Positions 31,672 to 39,401 of a stretch of DNA of 55,547 nt are shown here, in pieces. The notes beneath the pieces are model-generated. The model searched no databases and was not told where the DNA came from. It saw only the letters and a program-made list of their open reading frames with translations. Source of the stretch: Candidatus Sumerlaeota bacterium (GTDB taxonomy: Bacteria; Sumerlaeota; Sumerlaeia; JAFGJS01); assembly GCA_016928995.1 (NCBI GenBank), contig JAFGJS010000083.1, positions 1-55,547 of the forward strand. The letters run 5' to 3'. A program made the translations under genes and the position numbers. Each line of letters starts with the position of its first letter. Position 1 is the first letter of the stretch.

Positions 31672-32988
31672 ATGCGGCTGTTGGACATCATCATCGCCAA
31701 ACGTGACGGAAAAGAACTGAGCCGCGAACAGATCCAGCATTTCGTGCGGGAATATGCATCCGGCGGCGCGCCGGACTATCAGGCCGCGGCCTTGCTAATG
31801 GCGGCGTTTCTGAATGGCATGACCACGGCGGAGCAGGGCGCACTGGTTCAGGCGATGACAGATTCCGGCGAGCGCTACGACCACTCGGCGCTGGGCCGCA
31901 TTCCGGTGGACAAACACTCAACGGGCGGCGTGGGCGACAAGGTGTCGCTGCTGCTGGCGCCGATCGTGGCTTCGGCGGGCGTGCCCGTGCCGATGATCTC
32001 CGGCCGTGGACTCGGCCACACCGGCGGCACACTGGACAAGTTGGAGGCGATTCCAGGCTTTGACACACGGCTTTCGCGCGAGCAATTCAGCGAATTGCTC
32101 GCGCGCGTGGGCGTGGCCATGGCGGGACAGAGCGAGCGCTTCGTGCCGGCGGACCGCAAACTTTACGCCCTGCGCGATGTGACCGGAACGGTGGAGTCGA
32201 TCCCGCTGATCGCATCGAGCATCATGAGCAAGAAAATCGCGGAAGGCGCGAAAGGGCTCGTGCTGGATGTGAAAACGGGCAGCGGCGCCTTCATGCAAAA
32301 CGACGAGGATGCGCTGCAGCTGGCGCGCACACTCGTTGAAACCGGCGAAGCGGCCGGAGTGCGCACTGTGGCATGGCTGACGGACATGAGCCAGCCGCTG
32401 GGGCGCGCGATCGGCAACGCCAATGAAACGGCGGAGGCCATCGCCGGTCTGCGCGGCGATGGGCCGCCGGACCTGATGAAGGTGACCGAGACGCTCTGCG
32501 CCGAAATGCTCGTGCTTGGCGAAGCAGCGCCCGACATCGAGACGGCGCGGCAAATTATACAAAAGCAAATCGCCAGCGGCGCAGCGCTGGATAAATTTCG
32601 CGAAATGGTCGAAGCGCAAGGCGGCGATCCGCGCGTTGCGGACAATCCCAGTCTGCTGACCATCGCACCGCAGACGATGGAAATCGCGGCCCCGCGCAAA
32701 GGCTGGATCGCGGGCTTCGATTGCCGCGAGATCGGCTTTGCCGCGTGCGTGCTGGGCGCCGGCCGTGAAACCAAGGAAGACTCCGTCGATCCGTCGGTTG
32801 GGATCGAGGCGCTCAAGCGCATCGGCGATTCCATCGAGGCAGGCGAACCGCTTTTCCGCGTCTTCTGGCGCAAGCAGGACCGCATGGAAGCCTGCCGCCG
32901 CCGGCTGGAATCGTGCGTGCAGATCGCGAATGAACCTTGTTCGCCACCGGAGCTGATCCGGCGGCGCATCTCTCATCAGGAGGATTAA
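31672..32988 (+). CDS. deoA: Thymidine / pyrimidine-nucleoside phosphorylase
   Basis: Splits thymidine (and possibly uridine) with phosphate for nucleoside salvage. The 438 residues fit the family. Motifs are the phosphate-binding DKHSTGGVGDKVSL, SGRGLGHTGGTLDKLE, the family's ADRKLYALRDVTGTVES and SSIMSKKIAEG, and DVKTGSGAFM. AAGGAAG lies before the ATG. It is followed after three bases by a zinc-ribbon/DUF4190 gene, then by DUF58, all on the plus strand with short spacing. Confidence 0.95.
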   Translation: MRLLDIIIAKRDGKELSREQIQHFVREYASGGAPDYQAAALLMAAFLNGMTTAEQGALVQAMTDSGERYDHSALGRIPVDKHSTGGVGDKVSLLLAPIVASAGVPVPMISGRGLGHTGGTLDKLEAIPGFDTRLSREQFSELLARVGVAMAGQSERFVPADRKLYALRDVTGTVESIPLIASSIMSKKIAEGAKGLVLDVKTGSGAFMQNDEDALQLARTLVETGEAAGVRTVAWLTDMSQPLGRAIGNANETAEAIAGLRGDGPPDLMKVTETLCAEMLVLGEAAPDIETARQIIQKQIASGAALDKFREMVEAQGGDPRVADNPSLLTIAPQTMEIAAPRKGWIAGFDCREIGFAACVLGAGRETKEDSVDPSVGIEALKRIGDSIEAGEPLFRVFWRKQDRMEACRRRLESCVQIANEPCSPPELIRRRISHQED

Positions 32989-32991
32989 TCG

Positions 32992-33510
32992 ATGGCCAAA
33001 GCAGAATTCCGCTGTCCCGCATGTGGAAGCACGATTCGCGTCAACGCGACCGGTCTGGGCATGTCGATCAACTGCCTGGAGTGTCTGACCTCGATCCAGG
33101 TTCCACGCGATGCGCGAATCGTGGAAGGCGCCGATACGCCGCCTCCGCTTGAACAAAAAGTCGCTTTCGAAAAAAGCCGCTCGTTTGAACCTCAACGTGA
33201 AACGCCGTACTTTCAATCCACTCCGCAGCCCAAGCAGGACGACTCCTATAAAGACGGCATTGGCTTGATCGTCCCATATCGCAACGGCTATGCCCTGGCG
33301 GCCTATTATTGCGGCGTCTTCGGGCTGATGCCCTGTATCGGCATTCCCATCGCTCTGGCTGGATTCATCCTGGGATGGATGGGTTTGCACTTTCGCCATC
33401 AAAATCCGGAGAGCCGCGGCGCCGCGCATGCCTGGGCCGGAATCATCCTGGGAGGCTTATCGCTGCTGGGACATGCGGCGTTAATCGTTGTCTTGGCCTT
33501 AACGTCTTAA
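32992..33510 (+). CDS. Zinc-ribbon and DUF4190 membrane protein
   Basis: A 172-residue protein. The N-terminal zinc ribbon has CPAC and CLEC pairs in the MJ0042-like style (FRCPACGSTIRV ... INCLECLTSIQVP). A disordered Gln/Pro-rich linker follows. The C-terminal DUF4190-like domain has two membrane helices (AYYCGVFGLMPCIGIPIALA and GIILGGLSLLGHAALIVVL) linked by FILGWMGLHFRHQNPESRG. GGAGGA lies before the ATG. It lies three bases after deoA. The function is unknown. Confidence 0.75.
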   Translation: MAKAEFRCPACGSTIRVNATGLGMSINCLECLTSIQVPRDARIVEGADTPPPLEQKVAFEKSRSFEPQRETPYFQSTPQPKQDDSYKDGIGLIVPYRNGYALAAYYCGVFGLMPCIGIPIALAGFILGWMGLHFRHQNPESRGAAHAWAGIILGGLSLLGHAALIVVLALTS

Positions 33511-33548
33511 CGCGATCATCGAACGCTCAATAAAAACGGCGGGAACAC

Positions 33549-34889
33549 ATGCCGAAATTAGCTATCCTTCGTAAATCATCGGCGCAGGCGCATCACGACG
33601 GGATGCAGCCATCAAAAACCGCATACCGCCGGCCGGGATGGCTGTCACGTTTCTATGCCTATTGCTGGCATTTCAAAATCACGCGCAATGGACGCTATCT
33701 CATGCTGTCGCTGGCCGCGGCGCTCAGTGTGAGCGTGGGATCGTCGTCCTTTGATATTCCGCTTTATCAGATCGTCTTCGCGCTGAGCGGACTTTTGGCC
33801 GGCGCGTTTTGCCTAGGAGCGCTCAACCGGCCCCGGATTGAATTAAAAGGCGATCCTCCGCGGCGTATCACAGCCCGTGAAAACGCTGAAACGCCGATCG
33901 AAGTCATCAATCGCTCGCGCTTCCCTGCGCTGGAAGTGTCCGTCGGATTCGTGAAACTGCCGCCCGGCCTGGAACTGAAGGATTGCGATCAGTATACGCC
34001 ATTGTTGCTCAGCGGAGAAAGCATCGCCATGCCCTTGACGTTGCGCGCGGCGCGCCGGGGATATTACGAACTGCCGCCCATGCTGGCCTATTCGTGTTTC
34101 CCGTTCAACTTGTTCCGCTTCGCCGCCCGGCGCCATCAGGGACGCAAAACACAACCCAGCGTGCTATACGCCGCGCCGCAATTCCGGCGGCTGACCAGCA
34201 TCGACGTGCCGATGGGGCTGAAGTATCAGCCCGGCGGCATCGCGCTCACGTCGAATATCGGCGAATCGCCGGAATACATCGGCAATCGCGAATATCGCTA
34301 TGGCGATCCGCTGCGGCGCATCGACTTCAAATCCTGGGGACGGCTGGCGCGGCCCATTGTGCGGGAATATCATGAGGAGTACTACTGTCGCATCGCGCTG
34401 GCGCTCGATACATTCGTGCCAGGAAGACGGCCAGAGCCGCAGGAAGGCTTCCCGCAACTGGAAGCGGCGATCAGCATCACCGCAGCCATCGCGGATGCCC
34501 TTTCTCGTGGAGAATATCTGATCGACCTTTTCGCCGCGGGACCGGAACTATACACCTTCCGCGCGGGACGCAACGTTGCGCACCTGGACAATATGCTGGA
34601 GATCCTGGCGTGCGTGGAGCCATGCCGTTTCAATCCCTTCGAAGCCATCGCGCCGCCCTTGGCCGAGGAACTGGGCAACATCACGACCATGATCGGCGTG
34701 TTTCTGGACTGGGACGAAACGCGCGAGCAGCTCGTGCGCGCAGCCGTTGAAGCGGGATGCAGCGTGAAACTCATCGTCGTCCGCAATAGCAAAACCACGC
34801 GGCCGCTCGATCAGGCGCTGGAATTTACCCAGGACGTGCGGCAGCTCAGCGCCGATGAAATCGAACGAGGCGCGTTGGAATCGCTATAG
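33549..34889 (+). CDS. DUF58 family membrane-anchored protein
   Basis: A 446-residue protein. Two N-terminal membrane helices (residues of about 50-100: YLMLSLAAALSVSVGSSSF, IVFALSGLLAGAFCLGAL) are followed by a beta-rich domain and the DUF58 core GNREYRYGDPLRRIDFKSWG, continuing RLARPIVREYHEE and a von Willebrand A-like fold (CRIALALDTF). DUF58 proteins usually occur with MoxR ATPases and transglutaminase-like proteins, neither of which is present here. It is likely in the operon with the preceding gene. The function is uncharacterised. Confidence 0.85.
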   Translation: MPKLAILRKSSAQAHHDGMQPSKTAYRRPGWLSRFYAYCWHFKITRNGRYLMLSLAAALSVSVGSSSFDIPLYQIVFALSGLLAGAFCLGALNRPRIELKGDPPRRITARENAETPIEVINRSRFPALEVSVGFVKLPPGLELKDCDQYTPLLLSGESIAMPLTLRAARRGYYELPPMLAYSCFPFNLFRFAARRHQGRKTQPSVLYAAPQFRRLTSIDVPMGLKYQPGGIALTSNIGESPEYIGNREYRYGDPLRRIDFKSWGRLARPIVREYHEEYYCRIALALDTFVPGRRPEPQEGFPQLEAAISITAAIADALSRGEYLIDLFAAGPELYTFRAGRNVAHLDNMLEILACVEPCRFNPFEAIAPPLAEELGNITTMIGVFLDWDETREQLVRAAVEAGCSVKLIVVRNSKTTRPLDQALEFTQDVRQLSADEIERGALESL

Positions 34890-34899
34890 GACCGAAGCG

Positions 34900-35418
34900 T
34901 TACGCGTCCGGCTGCTCACCAGCGCCGGCTTGCGGCCGGGAGGCCAGCTCGCGGTCGAGCATGAACAGCGCGCCGGGCGCGTCTTTCGCCATCCGCAGCT
35001 GCTGCACGACCTCATCCACCGAGGATTCTTCCTCGACTTGCTCGGACACAAACCACTGCAGGAAATTATCCGTCGCGTGATCTTTTTCTTTCCGGGCGAT
35101 GTCCACCAGCTTGTTGATGCTGTCGCTGATGAACTGTTCGTGTTTATACGCCGCTTCGAACGCATCGAGCGGCGACTTCCAGCCGTGCTGGGGTTTTTCA
35201 ATCGCCACCAGCGTCACCTCGCCGCCGCGCTCATGCACGTAATCGAAAATCTTCATCGCATGCGCCAGTTCCTCCTGAGTCTGCTGGCGCATCCAAATGG
35301 CGAATCCTCGCAGATTGATCTGCTCAAAGTACGCCATCATCGATAAGTACAGATACGATGAAAAATATTCCTTATTGATCTGCTCATTCAGCGCTTTCTG
35401 CATGTTTTTCGTCAACAT
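34900..35418 (-). CDS. Ferritin
   Basis: Iron-storage protein of the bacterial FtnA type, 172 residues forming a four-helix bundle that assembles into a 24-mer. Ferroxidase ligands are visible: the Glu in NEQINKEYFSSYLYL, the E-x-x-H pair in QTQEELAHAMKIFDYV, and the third-helix acidic residues in HEQFISDSINKL and WFVSEQVEEESSV. The start is set at 35418 because AGGAGG lies six bases upstream; the ATG at 35424 is too close. The C-terminal tail (LASRPQAGAGEQPDA) is not conserved. The gene lies next to a metal-binding protein gene on the same strand, 194 bases away. Confidence 0.93.
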   Translation of the reverse strand: MLTKNMQKALNEQINKEYFSSYLYLSMMAYFEQINLRGFAIWMRQQTQEELAHAMKIFDYVHERGGEVTLVAIEKPQHGWKSPLDAFEAAYKHEQFISDSINKLVDIARKEKDHATDNFLQWFVSEQVEEESSVDEVVQQLRMAKDAPGALFMLDRELASRPQAGAGEQPDA

Positions 35419-35493
35419 ATCCATCCTCCTTAATTCGAGCGAAACAACCGCGCAGACTTCGACGATTGTGAGTGCTCTGGCGTTTTGCCGCTG

Positions 35494-35526
35494 TATTGAA
35501 ATACGGACATATCAACATATTCAATA
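35494..35526. promoter_or_regulatory. Inverted repeat upstream of ferritin
   Basis: TATTGAA (35494-35500) and TTCAATA (35520-35526) are 7-bp arms with a 19-bp spacer, about 75-110 bases before the ferritin ATG. It could be a metalloregulator site; no consensus match. Confidence 0.25.
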
Positions 35527-35611
35527 GGTGTTTGCAACGGATTTCCGGCATTCATCAAAAATTAATAAAATTGTGAAACTAGGAACAAGATGTTAGAGAT
35601 GGAGATACGAA

Positions 35612-36598
35612 TTACTGCAGAGATGACGGCGAAGCCGTTTCAGCGCCAGGCGCTTCGATCATGGCGTCCCGGATCGCCGCGCTCATACGCCGCAGATTAC
35701 CCAGCACATCCCGGGCCAGCGGATCGAGCGCTACAATCCGTCCGTCAATGCCGCGCGCCAGAATTTCCGCGCTTTTTGGGTCAAATTGCGGTTGCACGAA
35801 GATTACTTTCACCCCATCCCGGCGCGCCTGTTTCGTCAACTCCAACAGACGGCGTGGCGTAGGCTGGCGGCCTTCGAGTTCCACGGCCTCCTGTTGCAAG
35901 CCGTAAGCGCTTAAAAAACAGCCAAATGCGGGATGATAGACATATACGCGGCGGCCATTGAACGGCGCCAAATCACGCTGGCATTCCGCATGCAGCGCCT
36001 CGATCTCATCGAGTAACGCCCGGAGATTCTCCCGGTATTGCGGCGCATGCGCCGGATCGACGTCGATCAGGGCCTGGGCGGTGTTTTCCGCGATGATCTT
36101 CAGCTGCGGCGGTCCGAGCCAGATATGCGGATCTTCAACCGTCTCGTCGTGATGATGATCTTCTGCATGCTGATGAACCTCGTGATCATGCGCTTCATGC
36201 TGCACGGCATCCTCCGCATCTCCCCCGGCGCCCTGACCCACATGTACGATCCGCGGCCCGGCGCCGTCCGGCGCGGCGTCGCGAAGCTTGCCGATCAAGC
36301 GGCTTTCGAACGGCATGCCGCCGATGTAGAACAATAAATCGGATTGACAGATTTCCATGATCTGGCGCGGAGACGGTTCATAGGTATGCGGTCCCTGACC
36401 GGGCTGCACGATCACGTTCACCTGGGCATATTCACCCGCGATGCGCTCCACCAGTTGCGCTTGCGGCGGGATGCTGACGCTGACCTGAAGCCGGGTATGC
36501 GCCGGTTTGATTGGTTTCTCTGGCGGCTGATCCTGAGCCAGCGCGCATATCGTCAGCGCGCTGTATATCAGCCATGCCGCAATCGTAGATCGTCTCAT
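35612..36598 (-). CDS. Zinc-type ABC substrate-binding protein with His-rich loop
   Basis: A periplasmic metal-binding protein of the ZnuA type, 328 residues. The signal peptide MRRSTIAAWLIYSALTICAL is followed by QDQ. Metal ligands are probably the His in GPHTYEPSPRQ, the His in VEDPHIWLGP and the His in YVYHPAFGCFL. A flexible His/Asp/Glu-rich loop (EAHDHEVHQHAEDHHHDE) lies between the first two ligands, as in ZnuA proteins. GAGGAG is before the ATG at 36598. No ATPase or permease gene is nearby, so it may share the pore at 6.9-10.6 kb or another. It is divergent from lptF. Confidence 0.88.
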   Translation of the reverse strand: MRRSTIAAWLIYSALTICALAQDQPPEKPIKPAHTRLQVSVSIPPQAQLVERIAGEYAQVNVIVQPGQGPHTYEPSPRQIMEICQSDLLFYIGGMPFESRLIGKLRDAAPDGAGPRIVHVGQGAGGDAEDAVQHEAHDHEVHQHAEDHHHDETVEDPHIWLGPPQLKIIAENTAQALIDVDPAHAPQYRENLRALLDEIEALHAECQRDLAPFNGRRVYVYHPAFGCFLSAYGLQQEAVELEGRQPTPRRLLELTKQARRDGVKVIFVQPQFDPKSAEILARGIDGRIVALDPLARDVLGNLRRMSAAIRDAMIEAPGAETASPSSLQ

Positions 36599-36803
36599 GC
36601 TTGGCGTCTCCTCGCACAAAATGATATTGTCTTATCAGTTGATAGCGCCTTCAAGCGAAATCGCCGCATCAAACCGTCAAATCCACCTTTGCCGTTCTGA
36701 GGTCGAAAAACTTTGACAGTGCGAACAACGCCCTTAAAATCCGCATGAGCTGTCCGCAACGCGCGGACCACGCGACTCAAAAAACCGGAATTACGGCTCT
36801 TCG

Positions 36804-37934
36804 ATGTTTGGCATTCTTCAACGATATGTGCTGCGTGAAACGCTGGGACCGACGCTGCTGGGTTTGATCGTTTTCACCTTCATGCTCTTCACGGCCGAGC
36901 TCTTCGATCTGATGGACGCATTGCTGCGTCACGGCGTCTCGCTTTTTTCAATTCTGAAATTGTTCAGCTGCATTTTCCCCACGCTGCTGGCGCAAACAAT
37001 TCCGATGGCGATCCTGGTCGGCGTGCTGATGGGTTTTGGCCGGCTCTCCGGCGAGTTGGAGATCATGGCCATGCGCACCAGCGGCGTGAACCTGACGCGG
37101 CTGATGGCGCCCGTGATGGCCTTCGCCGGAGTCGTCACGGTCATTCTGATCATGCTCAACATCTCATGGTTTCCCGCGTTGAACCGGACGATGAAACTCA
37201 CGATCAATCAGATCGAATTCGAGGGGATGTCCAATCCCACGCCCGGCACACATTACGACGAGGATAGTTTCGGCGACAGCGAGCAGTCCTTCGACTTTTT
37301 CTACACTACCTACGACAAAAACGATCCGGAAAAACCGCTGAAGGACTGTTACCTGGTCGTCAAAAACTTCGCGCGCAACCAATACGACGGCGCCAGCAAG
37401 AACAAAACTGTGATCGCCGCCAAGAGCGCGAAAATCACCGCGATCCCGGAAAAACTCCAAATGCGCTTCATTTTTTACGACGGAGAGGCGCTTTCCATTA
37501 ATCCCACAGAGCCTGATGCGACGCGCATCATGCGCTTTAACCGGCTCGAACGGATCATCGTCAATCCGCCATCGCGCCGGAAAAAGCCTAAAGAATTCAG
37601 CGTTGGAGAATTGAATGAACAAATCCGGGACGCGTATCATCCCAAACAACGCGGCGCCTTCCGTGTCGAACGGATCAAGCGTTTCTCCGTGCCGGTGGCC
37701 TGCCTGGCGTTCGCCTGGTTCGGCATTCCGCTGGCGATCCTGATCCGGCCGCGCGGCAAAGCGGCATCGTACTGCTTCACCATCGGGTTGATCTTTTTCT
37801 ATTACATCCTGCTTCAATTCGGCGAACAGCTGGCTCAGAGCGACAGCATCCTCGTCGGACCTGTGGTTTTTTCGCCCAACATCATCCTCTTCGCGCTCGG
37901 CGCCTGGCTCTGGAAAAAAACGATCTACTCATGA
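36804..37934 (+). CDS. LptF/LptG-family lipopolysaccharide export permease
   Basis: Inner-membrane permease of the YjgP/YjgQ family, which with LptB moves lipopolysaccharide to the outer membrane. The 376-residue protein has the family's N-terminus (LQRYVLRETLGPTLLGLIVF), six membrane helices in a three-plus-three pattern, the periplasmic beta-jellyroll between them (residues of about 130-270), and the C-terminal RPRGKAASYCFTIGLIFFYY. LptF and LptG cannot be told apart from one gene alone, and the partner is not here. It supports a diderm envelope. Confidence 0.88.
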   Translation: MFGILQRYVLRETLGPTLLGLIVFTFMLFTAELFDLMDALLRHGVSLFSILKLFSCIFPTLLAQTIPMAILVGVLMGFGRLSGELEIMAMRTSGVNLTRLMAPVMAFAGVVTVILIMLNISWFPALNRTMKLTINQIEFEGMSNPTPGTHYDEDSFGDSEQSFDFFYTTYDKNDPEKPLKDCYLVVKNFARNQYDGASKNKTVIAAKSAKITAIPEKLQMRFIFYDGEALSINPTEPDATRIMRFNRLERIIVNPPSRRKKPKEFSVGELNEQIRDAYHPKQRGAFRVERIKRFSVPVACLAFAWFGIPLAILIRPRGKAASYCFTIGLIFFYYILLQFGEQLAQSDSILVGPVVFSPNIILFALGAWLWKKTIYS

Positions 37935-38001
37935 ACAGCGCCCTTCGATCCAGCATGAAAAAGAGCTTCCGCTTATCCTTCAAGCGGCGTAGGATGATCG
38001 C

Positions 38002-38328
38002 ATGAAAAAGCCAATCTACTCCCGCTTCCAAAAAACGGCGCTGATCCTGCGGGATGAGCTCGCCATCGACCGTACGCTGCTGGCCAACGAGCGAACGCTG
38101 CTGGCCTACTTGCGTTCCGCCGTCGCCCTGATCATCGCCGGCGTCTCGATCATCCATTTCGCCCAAGCCGCCTGGTTTGGATTAGTGGGCTTGGCCTGTC
38201 TGCCAGCCGGCATCGTCGTTGGGATCATCGGTCTGGCTCGATTCCGCAAAATGAACCGCTCCATTTCACAGGTGCGCATGCATGCACATCCTGACACGGA
38301 GCAAAACACCGAAAAAGCCGCGGATTAA
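38002..38328 (+). CDS. DUF202 (YidH-like) membrane protein
   Basis: A 108-residue protein with the DUF202 signature RDELAIDRTLLANERTLLAY followed by LRSA, then two membrane helices (VALIIAGVSIIHFAQAAWF and LACLPAGIVVGIIGLARF). The function of the family is unknown. It starts 67 bases after lptF and is probably co-transcribed. The short C-terminal tail is charged. Confidence 0.8.
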   Translation: MKKPIYSRFQKTALILRDELAIDRTLLANERTLLAYLRSAVALIIAGVSIIHFAQAAWFGLVGLACLPAGIVVGIIGLARFRKMNRSISQVRMHAHPDTEQNTEKAAD

Positions 38329-38526
38329 GATAATCAGGCGCCGATCACAGCTCTTATATTATCCAGCGCTTTGCTACATGAATACAGTTTTTCCGGCAAA
38401 CGTTCGCCCTTGACAGTCGTTTCTCGCGCGGGCTGAATAACCGTCTTGGTTCGCCGGAAGAGGCGCACGCGCGCTGATTTTCCATGCAATGGAATCGGCG
38501 AGGAATCTAGGAGGAGAAAACAAAAT

Positions 38527-39093
38527 ATGGCAAGCATTTCCGTGACTGAATGCCGCGGCGGCCGCAAGCTGCTGATCGACGGCGATCTGTATGTGGTGCT
38601 GAAATACGAGCATCATAAACCGGGCAAGGGACGCACCGTGGTGCGCTTGAAAATGCGCAATATCAAAACCGGAAACGTGCTGGAGCGGACCTTCAGCCAC
38701 TCCGACTCCGTGGAAGAGGCGGATATCACCACGGCGAAAATGCAGTATCTGTACGCGCAGGAAAATAAACATATCTTCATGGACTTGGAGTCGTATGAGC
38801 AGATTGAGATCGACGACGAGTTGCTGGGGATGCAGGTCAACTTCATGCAGCCGGAAATGGAAGTGATGGTGACGCTGTTCGAAGGAACCCCGATCGGCGT
38901 GGAAATGCCGCAGAAGATGGATTTCGAGGTGACCGACACCATGGACGCCGTGCGCGGCAACACCGCGACAAACGTGACCAAGGACGCCACGATCGAGACG
39001 GGATTCGTCGTGCAGGTGCCGCTGTTTGTCAAAGTCGGCGACCGGATTCGCATCCGCACGGAAGACGGCACATACGTCGAGCGCGCGAACTAA
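38527..39093 (+). CDS. efp: Elongation factor P
   Basis: Binds between the P and E sites to help the ribosome through consecutive prolines. The 188-residue protein has three beta-barrel domains. The loop that reaches the peptidyl-transferase centre is YEHHKPGKGRTVVRLKM, with the conserved Lys of PGKG present, so post-translational modification is possible; no EpmA/EpmB/EarP is in the window. The second half includes LESYEQIEIDDELLG and the C-terminal IETGFVVQVPLFVKVGDRI. AGGAGGAG lies before the ATG at 38527; upstream in-frame starts have no ribosome site. Confidence 0.95.
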   Translation: MASISVTECRGGRKLLIDGDLYVVLKYEHHKPGKGRTVVRLKMRNIKTGNVLERTFSHSDSVEEADITTAKMQYLYAQENKHIFMDLESYEQIEIDDELLGMQVNFMQPEMEVMVTLFEGTPIGVEMPQKMDFEVTDTMDAVRGNTATNVTKDATIETGFVVQVPLFVKVGDRIRIRTEDGTYVERAN

Positions 39094-39130
39094 ACGGCGA
39101 TCATCCGGAAAGAGGCGCCGGAATTTCTTG

Positions 39131-39159
39131 TTGTGATGTCACGGAGATTGTGATATAAT
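39131..39159 (+). promoter_or_regulatory. Promoter of rpsA
   Basis: TTGTGA (39131-39136), a 17-bp spacer and TATAAT (39154-39159). It predicts a start near 39166 and a 5' leader of about 235 nt. Confidence 0.7.
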
Positions 39160-39211
39160 AAAATTTTATGCATTGATCGGGTGACAATACGTTTGGCAAT
39201 AGACATCGGCA

Positions 39212-39238
39212 GGGACGGCGGCGTTTGACGGCCGTCCC
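39212..39238 (+). promoter_or_regulatory. Hairpin in the rpsA leader
   Basis: GGGACGGC (39212-39219) pairs with GCCGTCCC (39231-39238). The leader is long and structured, as is common for autoregulated ribosomal-protein mRNAs. It has no T-run, so it is not a simple terminator. Confidence 0.45.
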
Positions 39239-39401
39239 GCAAAAAACAGGAGAATCTGGAAATTCACTGAATCATTATGACGGGCATATTTTCACGCGGA
39301 AAACGTTGTTTATGATTTTTGCATTGACCCCTTTCCCCAGATGCAGTACTCAATTCAGCCTGAATTTCAGTTCGAAAAACAAAGAAAAATAGGTCCGATG
39401 A

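Noticed and set aside
31918-33429. A minus-strand open frame of 503 codons opposite deoA
   Set aside because: Antisense shadow; deoA and the zinc-ribbon gene on the other strand are well supported.
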